Below, piece by piece: positions 43,910 through 55,900 of a stretch of DNA of 64,000 bases (positions are counted from its first letter, which is position 1; each line of letters starts with the position of its first letter). The notes under the pieces were generated by a model. The model saw nothing but the letters and a program-made list of their open reading frames with translations, made no database searches and was not told the origin of the DNA. A program made the position numbers and the translations under genes. Source of the DNA: Blastomussa wellsi (Eukaryota > Cnidaria > Anthozoa > Scleractinia > Plerogyridae); NCBI GenBank assembly GCA_947652115.1, contig OX393572.1, forward strand, positions 4,616,566-4,680,565. Reading direction: 5' to 3'.

Positions 43910-46900
43910 TTAATAACCTAACACATGGTTGGGGCCTGGCACTAGTTCCGCACACGCAATTATTGATTTTTTCAAAGCAGGCGTTCGTCCAACCATGTCT
44001 AATGTTCCCAATTTAGCACAACAAAACGCTCCAAAATCCTTCCGTCCACATATTATCTTGCGCAATCCTTTCGCAGCTGCTCTAGATATGTAATTTAGAA
44101 GGCCCCCCTTAATCCACACGAATTTTAACCATCTTCGGTTACTACTAGTACTTCGATACTTCATGAAATTGGCATTTAAGAATGTGATGGCATGCTGTTT
44201 TAACTTATCAATCCAACAATCTCACCTGTGGAGATTCCGTCCATTAGGAGAGTAATACGTGGTCCCACCATCAGTTATAACTTTGAACTGAAACCATGTC
44301 AACTGAACAGAAAAAAAAAACATGTTATAAAAATTTCATTCTAACGACAGGAAGTTTAACAAACCCAACAGTTCATAGTCATTGGTGCATAACTCCGGTT
44401 TCCTAAGTATGAAGCGACTAAGATTATTTCTATATAATTTGGTTTATCAACTGGGTTGATAATGTCAATTGGCCACCGTAAAGAGATTCAAGAGGTGACG
44501 TTTCGAGCGTTAGCCCTTCGTATGCAACATCAAGCATTCCTTCTTAGAAGGAATGCTTGTCCACCACTTTTTGCCGGTGCCCATTTATACTTCTGGGTGG
44601 AGAGAGTCACCGTGAGAGTAAAGTGTCTAGCCCCCAGGGGAGGGAACTCTCATATGGAACAGACGGGGGATGCTCGTCGTACATTTTGAATTTAACCCCT
44701 AAAGGAGATCAATTTGTGTGGCTGAAACTTTCATTGACCCCTGGAAGATACCAAAAAACCAAAACTAAAATCTTTATTTCTTGGCGTGCAACCCTAAACA
44801 AGACAATCACGGCAAAATATATTGGAGTTTTCACCCGGAACAACCTAAGCGAGACCAAATGTCCGAAATTTATACCCCTAAGCAAGACGACGAGCACCAC
44901 CGTCTTTTTCATATGGGAGATCCCCTGGGGTCTAGCCTAAGAACACAACATGATTTAACCTATTATCTGCCTTTTATTTTACCTATCATCTAAATTAGTT
45001 CATACTAGCCAGATTATAAACTTACAAAAAATACGTAGTAGAATCCTAAAGAGTTAATGACGAATAGAACTGATACATAAACATCATGGCCCATAGCTTC
45101 CTGGGGAAAAAAATGACATTAATTGTTACAGCAAACATTAGCCTCCTAAAGACATTCGTTTGGCTTAGGACATGTTCTCAAAGACGCAAGAATGCCAAAG
45201 GATGAGAGGATTGGATAGGGACTCAAAAGACTGAGAGAAACATTGTAAAACCGCGGTTGGAAGAGTTGTAGTGTAGCCAAAGCGGCTCAATATTTCAAAT
45301 ACACAAAAGCAGTTTAATAACTTACACTAAATGAAGATGCCTCTCTTAAAAATATTCTCAAGTTGAAATCTGATTGAGAAAATCAAGATCAAATGAATAA
45401 GATATCAGATGTAAAAACAAAGCAGCACACAAGTCATACCAATTGGAATACTAGTACTGTGGGACATTTGTGGCTCAGTTGTGGTTGTGTTTGACAAAGC
45501 AAAAGCGTACTTCATTGTTAAGTTAGGTAGATAACGTCTGCTTTTTGGCCTAAAGTTAATTATTTTTGGTCAATGTCAAAATCATACTGGTTGGTGTTAA
45601 GTTTGGGATATAACATCGCCATGGTATAATTTTTGCAATTCTTGAGTTTGGTTTACAGGCCAGGAGATAATTGAGCTCGTTATACCATGAAACCCAAATA
45701 ATTATGATAGGCATCCACTTCAGTGGAGAGTAGTCAAGCTCAAATATTGTAATTCTTTGGTTGTTTTTGACAAAACAATTATTCCACTCTTGCTTGTGGG
45801 TGGGACATAAAACAGTTATAGCCAACTACGTGCTATATGTACACACCTCATTGGCTATCTACCATCTCATGCATGGATCCAGCACACGTTCATAGAATAA
45901 TTATTGCTAATTACATCCAATGCCCTTGATGGTATTTATGACTATTTGATGGTATTTATGACTATTTGATGGTATTTATGACTAATAAGATATCAGCATT
46001 GGCTACCAAAACATCATTTTGGGAAGTGAAATCAAAACCGTTACTAGCCACAGGGCTAGTAAATTAAAGGGGCAATGTCATCATTTCAAAACCTCAAGAG
46101 CTAAAAGGTGCATTTGCACCTGTCCAATGAAATCCCAAAAAATAGTCCAATTTTACTAAAAATTACTATACATTGTGTCGAAGCTATAAGAGGAGTGACA
46201 TCACTGTGAAACCACCAGAAGCTTTAGAGCCCAACTTGACGATGTTAGGCTGACTTTTTCAAGTTCCTCCTTTCCTTCAACACTTCACCTTGATGTAATA
46301 AGCACATTTTGTGTGTGAGGAAAAGTACTTAGTCATACAAGCCCTGATCATGCGTAACACATCAATTGTTACTTTGAACTTACATGTGACTGCCGCTCTC
46401 ACAAATAAAACATTGGCCATCATCACTTCCAACATGAAGAGCACAAAGGCTCTGTGATTATTTTTGGCCACACAGTTCAAGAGAAACAGACAGTGATGAT
46501 CCAAACTTAATAAACATGTTTCACAAAGTCGACAATGTTTGGTGAATTCTGGCATCACAATCTGGTGATAGAACATAAGTAACAAATATTATTGACAGCT
46601 GTTTTATACTGTAGCTCTCCCCACTACCCCAACCTCTAACCAACTGTTAGAGGTACATAAAACTTTAATTATAGCAGAGCTCCGGCGGCCCGAAGGGCTG
46701 CCAAGCGGAGCCCCATACCCACATGGGAAAGAAAAGGAAACCCATGAGTTGATTTCTCATGGTTATCATGGCTAGCGGTATTGCTCGTGGGCACGTATGC
46801 ACGACGACGGCGACGGCGACGACGGAGTCGCTCATCATGGCGGCCATAAATAGCCATGCCTTGTCAACACCTTGTCAGCCTTATCAGCTTACATCTTTGT

Positions 46901-49900
46901 TATAGGGCATCCATGTTATGGTCAATTGAAAGCTGTCAAATTGAGGTATCCGCTGACCAGTATCACATGACCAGATTGCGGGCTCAGGTTAGAACTAATC
47001 GAGGTAACGTGTTTTTTGAAGTTGACCGCTGACCAGGCATTGGTTTTCTTCATTGATTGCGGGCTCAGGTCCAATTTTTTTCTTCTGACAGCATTTTTTA
47101 ACTTTTTATGGTCATTTTTAGCAGAAATTCTGCAATTGGAGTTGACGTTTTTAATTATTATTTATTTCAGAGAAATTATAAAGAACCAGCAAAAATATGG
47201 AGCTCCGCTTTCAGGCTTGGCTAAATCTATATATTAATTAAATTATTAACATACATCTGACAATTGGTCACATGGTACAATTTGCTAGATAGCAAGCTTT
47301 ACTCAGAAAAAAGAAGTTTTTGCAAGCCCCCAATGGGAGTTGAACCCATGACATAACAGATACTGGATTGATGCTGCACTGAGACTCAAGGTGAGTGGGG
47401 TCATAAACTATGTTCTTTATGTGTGAAACAAGCCCTGCCATAACTGCAAGGCTTCTTCACTATTTTCACTTTATTCAAGTCACTGTTCCAGTTTAAGCTT
47501 ATTGTTGCTGAATTGCGCATTGGGACATACCAAAATAAAGAAAGTGAAGTCTGACTGGTTGAGGTCACTTTGTTTTAGAGGCTGTCGCATTCTTTTTCCC
47601 TCAAGCATGGTAGATTTTACACCACAAGATCTTTTGTTGTAATCTCCCAATGCAATAAGGTAAAGTCTGCATTCAGGCCTAGTGGCCCATCAGTCCAGAG
47701 CATATCCCGGTTTCTGTAGCATGAAGTGACAGAGAGTATTTCTACTCCCCCTGGATGGGATGCTAGTCTATCGCAGGGTTACCCCCCAGCAGTAAATTCG
47801 CCAGTACCCATTTATACACCTGGGTGAAGAGAGGCACTGTGAGGGTAAAGTGTCTTGCACAAGAAAACAATGCAGTGCCCCGGCTAGAGGCTCAAACCCG
47901 GACCGTTCCGATCAGGAGTCCAGCGCATTAACCATTAGGCCACTGCGCCTCCCCAATGCAGTGAGCCAGTTTTTAATTTCACTTGGACTCCACTGATCAC
48001 AGACAAAAGATTCAGGTCAAGGTTCAGGGAAGTACAAGCTGTGCAACTTGAGTTTGTTATAGCTTTATTCCCCTCGACCTTACTACTTTGCTTGGGTCAG
48101 TGTAGCGTAATTTGAAACTAGCCTATTTTTCTTTTCTTTCTAGAATAATATAAAGTTCTATTTCTGAGCAATGAATATCAGACTCGAGGGTTGCCAGGGC
48201 TAATGATTGGCACAAGCAAGTACTGTAATGATTATTTATTTTATAATAAGTCCAGTGATGGATGCGTTTTGATTGGTTTGTACTTATGATCTAGTAATTG
48301 AAAGGGCATACGTATCGATGACATTTCTTCATTATATAAAAAAAACAAATAGGTTCCATGTTACTATGCAACTGTTCAGTAATACATGTAGATCACAGAA
48401 GATGTCACATTTTGACACCATCAGTGATCTATTAATGAAAAGAAGTACGGCAACATGAAATCTATTTGTTAAATATTTATCGATTGATTATTTATTTGCC
48501 ACATAAAAGAAGGAAAAATAACAAACAACAGAAACCTTTTTTTACAGTTCTAGGGCTCAAAATAATAATTGTTGTCTCCACGAAATGATTATGTCTGGCT
48601 ACTGTAAGTCGCCATGCTGATCGATCAGCATGTACTAAAACCAGGAACACTGGAACACCGGAACACCGGAACACCACAAAACACGGAACACCGGAACACC
48701 CTGGAACACCAGAAATGCCATAAAATGCCAATAAATTTCTGGTGTTCCGGTGTTCCATGTTTTGAGGTGTTCCGGTGTTCTGGTGTTCCTGGTTTTAGTA
48801 CATGCCATGCTGATCAGACAAATTTTAGTGAAATTGGACTTTATATTACAGTGCTACTTGTACTCAACAACATGTTTTCAAGGCACAACATTGGCATAAA
48901 TTTGAATTGGAAGATCTCTATAACAAATTTTTCCAGACATTTTGTCTGAACACAGTTGGAATTTCATCAGTCATTGGTCAATTTTGGTCGGCCATTGTCT
49001 GATATCCGAGTGTTATACAGCCCTGTAGTTAACTTTCAAATAATTTTAAGTGGTCATATCATTGAACATTATCGTTACAGTGCCTACACACCTCACAAAC
49101 TGTACAGAAGTTGCACTCAGATATAACACCTTTAGCTACATCAAGAATTGTCTGTTTAAGGAAATAAATTCAAAGTGTCAGTAAAGGCCAGAGACAAATA
49201 ATTGAGAAATTTCAATGACAAAGGGCTCTCAAGGATAAAGATTTCCCTTTATTCTCCAAGGCCCATAATATAATTTATATATATGCATGTTAATCTTGTA
49301 AACATCTTTTATTTCTTACCATTGTTTCTCCAGATTCAGAGATTCTATTAGTTGTTACCACACCAGGGTCAGAAAAAAGATTTCTGTGAAAAAAATGTAG
49401 AGTAGTCATGGTTAAAATTATACCTTATTATTATACATAAACATAAATATTATGTCATTTCTTTATAGTACCACAGACTGTACTTACTTTAATGTAACAA
49501 TCGTTGCAATCAAAAGAATCACTGACAAAGGAGTCCAAAACAATTCCGGCCAAAGATGTGATAAACGTTAAGGAGTTTTATATCACTGGTACCCATATAC
49601 ACCTGGATGGAGAGAGGCACTATGTGTCTGAGTAGAACCTTGCACAAAAACACATTTGTAGTCACCCCATCAGGGTTCAAACCTGGACTGCTTAATAATA
49701 CAGAGTCCAAGTGGGATTAAATACACATGTACCTCCCATTTTTTACCAAGGCAAATTGATTAATTCCAGATTTCGAACTAAGAACATGTAATACGTAACA
49801 ATTATTCCACAAGCGCACGTTAGATATGAGATGGTAGATAGCCAACGAGGCACGTAGCGCCGCGTTGGCTATAACCATCTCATATCCAACAGCCCAAATA

Positions 49901-52900
49901 TTGCGAAAAATGCATTCTTTTACACGTAAACTTACCATAATTATTTGTAGGTCAGTGGTACTGTATATGAGCTCGTATGTCATTGCCTCTAAACCAATCA
50001 AAACTCAAGAAAAGCAAAATAGCATAGCTAGTTTTTAATAATATGTAGCATAATCTTTTGAAAAGCACTATAAACCCACCAGTAATTATAAAATTCAAAA
50101 GGATATGAGGCACAATATATAAAAAATAGCAGAGCAGACTTTGTATCATTAGCCCAAAGAAAAAGCCAGCTAGTGCAGGATTTGGAATTGCAGAAATGTG
50201 CGGCAATCTGTGCCTTGAGAATGCCCACACATTAAAGAACACAATGATTCCCAATGTTGCCAGTGTTGCAAACAGAGTTGAGAGGTGATTGAATGATAAT
50301 ACTATGAGGAAGAATCCAAATGATGGGGACATTAGCAGCAGTAACCATGGCATCCAAGGGTTTGGTGGGCGACTACGTGGACAGCGACTGGCCTGCCAGT
50401 ACTTGAGGTGCCTTTTGAGCCATTCATGTCTAGAAAAAGGATTGAAAGATACTCACGGTGTAAACGGTCATTTTGTTTATTCCGGTTAATTTTAATTCTA
50501 ATTTGTTAGTAACATATAATTATTTCTCCTCCTTTAACTCTTTCCTAACAGGGAAAAAAAGACAAAATTGACCATATAAATTGTTTCATTCAATATCTCG
50601 ACAGGTATTTACATCAATGTGGACTACTATATCTCATTTAAGGTCATTCCCAATAGATTTTCGTTCAAACTTTGCCTATTGGTTGTTCATCGTAAGGGAA
50701 TTTAAATTATGTAATGAAAAAGAGGGGTTCCCATATTCGTTTAGCAGCAGGAGCACCTTGAAAATACCCCATAATCTATTAAAATATCAGCTTCAGAAAC
50801 GTTTTCATTTGACTAGCCCATGCCACGTCTTATGGGGGAAGAAAAAAATACCACACCACACTCGTTTACGAGAAAACGACGATTTATCTCCTTCATGAGC
50901 AAAGCTGTAAAGAAAACGCCGCAGTTTTCTTTAGGTGCGCACGCTGATGATGCAATAAAGCGTGTGCAGTAAGGTTGCGCAATGCAATACAGGGGAATGA
51001 CCTTAAAAGTTTACAAACTAGGCTTTCCAGAAAAACATATATCTTATCATGCAATCCTTGAACATTTCACAAATTAAAATATCTTTGACGGTCGAAGTGA
51101 TAACTCGAAAAAATGTCATGTAAGCCGAATTCAAGTATCTACACTCAAATTCGCTCAGTAACTTCATGTGTGCCAAATTTGGAGTAAATCGGAAGTAACG
51201 CAATTTTTTTAGAATTTTTTTAGTCCATCGTTCATGAGTGAACGAAATTTAAAGGGCCTGTAGAAAAAGAGTTAAGGCTGGTTTCCATAATTATGTCAGG
51301 AAAATCCCAGATGATCGGGGATTTCGGCTCTTTCCGTCTATCCCATATTCTGCCAATTTTTCGGAAAAATGTCAGTCATTCTGTCGTAGAGTCCCTCAAC
51401 ATTCAGAATTTGGAAAGTTGTGGAGCCAAGCAGTTAAAAGGAAGCTAGAGGATTGGTAATCAGCTAAAACTATCGCCAACATCCCCCAAAAGAGCATATC
51501 AACTGTTTTTCAGTTTTCACAATGTCTCGAATTGATGCTGACCATTGTAGAAATGTGGAATCTGGACACGTCATGAATATAGAAATGCTCCCAATTTTCT
51601 TGATTTTGATGCAGACCATCCCAGCTGATCGTAGATGTTTAAGATTCACAATTTCCATTAAAAAACTGGGACGGTCGTGAAACATTCATATCCCCAATCG
51701 TCTAGGATTTTCCAGACACATGAAAACTAGGCCTGATCTTTCATCACATTTTTATAAATTTAAAGTTCAGATTACCCCAGCTGCCCCCTGTGCTCCTTAC
51801 AGAACACGTGTACAGTACCTTGGTGTTTTTCCTTCGCCAGCGTAGTCCACAGGTGTTTTACCTGCTATATCTGGCTCATTGATCATTGACAATGCACTTT
51901 GACTCTCTAAAGCATAAGCTACTTCACTGCAGACAGAGAAATAAATAAATTAAAAATAAATCAGAATTAAAAGTGAAGTAAATCAAGCATTTCTTATCAA
52001 GCACACAGACAACTTTCTAAGTTTTTGCATCCACTCTAGATAGCCCAATCTGAGCTAGATTCAAGTACCAATTATCATGGGATAGGTGATGCTGATTTCT
52101 TGTTGTAAAGGGTTGATGCCCTCATTGGCGACCAAGCTTAATTTATCTGTTCTAGTTATTGCCTGTACAATGCTGTGATTATTCGATACAGTATTTTTAT
52201 TTGGCGAAATGAACTCCCCCTTCTAGAGGAAATGGATAACCTTGTTATTAATTTAGGGTTAACCCTTAGTACAGAAAATCTAAGTCACATTCAGCACGCT
52301 TATAGGTCAGGGATAGGGTTACCTATTAAAGATTTAAATACAACTGTAAATGTAAGTTTGTTATTATTTTAACTAAATTTTACAGGGGTTGGGAAGATCA
52401 AGCATGATTTTGTAGTGGTGGTAGAGAGGGATGCTAGCAAGCCAGAGTTTCTTGGTTCAATTCAGGGTGGTAATGTGCAATTTCTCTTTTCCTTTTGGTA
52501 GAAAAATTTTTATGTCTCTAAAAATTAATGACAATGGTTGTTTACGATTTAAGGAAACATGAATGGACAATAGCACTAATTGCAATCCACATGTACACCT
52601 TCCCTCAAAATGTTTTGAGAAAACTCTTGATCCTTAAATAATAAAGCTGCTTGTCATAATCGCTCCCTATCTTTAAAAATGTTCATTATTCACTCACCAG
52701 TGTGCATATTTGGCAGCTAAATGCAGTGGTGTTACATTTGTATTATCTCTCACATCAGGAGGAAACCTCTGTATAGAATTTGCAACAAAATTTTAAAAAA
52801 AATTAAACTACGATAACAAATTACAGTTTTAAGTTTAACTTGTACCAAATTGTACCATTCCAGACAATTTCTGCTGTCCAGGAAAATCAGCTTGTGTTGG

Positions 52901-55900
52901 TTCCTCCTTCCTCCTGTCTATTCCAGACAGCCACTATACCTCTCTGGAACCTCTATTTTCTGGACGCACCTCTATTGTTTTCTAGGGCTTAAGGGTCATT
53001 GCTTGTTGTGGCGTGTTATATCTATTATTTTCAGAACCAATGATATCATTTTCTGTTCTAGAAAACTGTTGGTAGACTGTCAGTTTACAGTTGGCCCACA
53101 GTTGCCTTTGTTAAATGACAGGCTCTGTGTGTGATTTTTGTGAGCTCTTCTTCAAAAATACCACTGACTGGGGGAGTTGAGAAAACCGAGCCTAATTTAC
53201 ACCAGCTTCCTTTGTTATTGCCAAAACTGTAGGGAAACAAGTTAACTTTCACCTCTGCCACAACTTTTAAACAGTTTATATTATACCTTGCGGCGCAGTA
53301 GATATTCACAAGCTTCAAGATGGCCATGTTCTGCTGCTACATGAAGTGCTGTTTGACCTCTAAACAAAACAATCGGTAGTTAGTTAAACATTAAAGTTTT
53401 TAGCATAGTAAGTAAACCAAGAAAACCAAGCTTGTGGTAGACTTCAAAAGGATTTGAAAGTCACTAATTAAAAACTTATTTCCACCACACTTATATCAAG
53501 GATTAAAGTTTTATTATAATTTTAGTTAAAAATATGGATCATAATAGCTGGGGCAATAACAGAATTTGCATTTATGCTTCATTTCTCAGGCTTGCAAATG
53601 GTGTCATTCACTCATTCTGGACAAGCAGAAGTTCCTGCTTGCCAAGACAAAACTTTTTTTTGGAAGTTATAAAATGGTTTAATAACAAAAATGCTACCTC
53701 CTTACGTTTCTAACAGATAGAAATATTATTCAGTAGAAAAACTGGTGAATAAAATATAGAATCATATTTCATTAAAAATCTCAACTTCACCCTCTGGTAT
53801 GCCAAATATTATATACAACAAAAAGTTATTTTGCAGTGAAATTTCAATGATTCAAATCTCAACCAGAAATATCCTTTGGAAGGATTTACCATGTAACACT
53901 TTCTGTAATAATTTTATAAAAATACTTTAAAATATACACGTAGACGATCATGGATTAGATGGTAGCTTGTTTATTTGTATGTGCTGTAGTGTAACATCTT
54001 GCAAGACAAATTGCTGAGGGGAACATTATTTTTTCAATACTTTAGATAGAGCACAATGAATAGTCTTTTCACTGTCACGCAATTTAAAAAAATCGAAAAC
54101 CAATCAGTGCTCAGAGTCAAGAAACTGTGATATTACAGAAGATAAATAAAGAAGACACTTCTCCAAGTTTTAGGTTTGTGCTTTATTCAAAACTTCAGAT
54201 ATTGAATTTCCTCGAAGTGCTGTGCACAAAATTATAGAGCCCAGTATGGAGCCGCCATTATTGGACAAACTTTGGTGTGGACACCAATAAGGTGGCCGAA
54301 AGTTAGCATCAACATCTGGAACTTCCTTTGGTTATTTATAAGAGACTGTTGGTTATCCGAGTGTACTAAACATATAGACATTAATAATTTACATAAACAC
54401 TCTTCCTAATGCTTTTACTTCTCAAATGGATAAAAATGCCGAGATAAACATAATTATATGGTAACTTTATGTCACGGACCGCCATAACTCTGAAATGCGA
54501 AATACGCTGGTTGCCAAACGAAGAACTCTATTAGTTGTAAACAGATATAAAATTGGCACCTCTTCCACCTGATGAGGATAACATCTTTGGCAGTTCTTTA
54601 GTTTTGGATTTTACAAATTTGATGTTGCCACGCAAAAAAAACTCTATAACGAAATTACTCTGTAATGTGGATATTATAATGTACTGTAAGCACAGCAAGA
54701 AGTGCACAGTATAAGTACTGCCAAGTAATTGGGCTTTGAATTTGCCATTCTATTTGTATTTTCTGAACTAATAAAAAAGCCAGTCTTGAATAAAATCATT
54801 ATATAAATTATTATATTATAAACAAGGTGTGGTCGCTCCTAAACAAACATGGGGTCCCCCTATTTTATTGCACAATTTAAGCTAATTCCTTATATATAGG
54901 TAACACAAACAATTGATGGGCAAAGTTTGCACAAATGACCAGGATTGAATGCAAGTATTGTTCAATTATTACATCATATTTGACTGGATTATTTTCCATT
55001 TTCATATTACTTCATATTTGACAGCATTAGATGTGTTTTAGTGATCAATAAGGACACTTTGTGATGCTTGTCACAAAGAGCTTGTACTTCATTAGTTGTC
55101 AATCTGAGTTTGACTAATATCTCAGTGTAGTTCTACATATAGTTTTACTAATAATGAGTTCAACTGAAGTTCAGGGTGTTATTAATATTATGGTATAAGC
55201 AAAGAACCTGCCCAATTACACTGAGGATCGTACTTGACTTCATTCAATTTATTTACTTAACAGCAACAGTAACAGAAATTTACCAAGTGTAATTCAACCC
55301 GCACTAACCATCTATATAAGCTTTATCTTAAACAAGCAAAGTGTAATTCATATAAATATTCTTTTCTTATCTGAATCGTACAGCACTGGAATAGTCTACC
55401 AGGTCTGTTGTTGAAGCTGGGAGCTTGAGTTGTTTTAAGAGTGCGCTGAAACGCTTTCTAAACGTCGTTTAACTGTTGTCTTGCTTATTTAATTGTTCTG
55501 ATTGATCATCAGTTATCTAATTTTCCTTCTTGTAAATACATGTAGTTTTTAATGGATCTCTATTGTATATAGTTTATATCTATTTTTATATTTTTATTTC
55601 GGGAAACATCATATGGCCACCCTCCAGTTTTCCTTTCCAAGATGTTTTGTAATAATTATTTTTAGTTCCTTCATCTTGAATAAACACGTTATGCTATGTA
55701 AAATATATATATATATATATATATAAAATATCAGGTTAGAAAGGGAGTAAAAATATCTACTGAAATACCTGTTATCTCTTTTTTTCAAATTCAATCCACA
55801 TGCTACCAAGTAATGAAGCTTTAATCTATAACAAGCACGCACAAATTAAGTGCCACATTTAAAACACAATAACAGTTTAGAACTGTGCATACTGCATAGC

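Noticed and set aside
53360..55768. A missing ankyrin exon
   Set aside because: Exon 2 ends in phase 0 and exon 3 (55769-55818) joins both neighbours in frame, so no further exon is needed.
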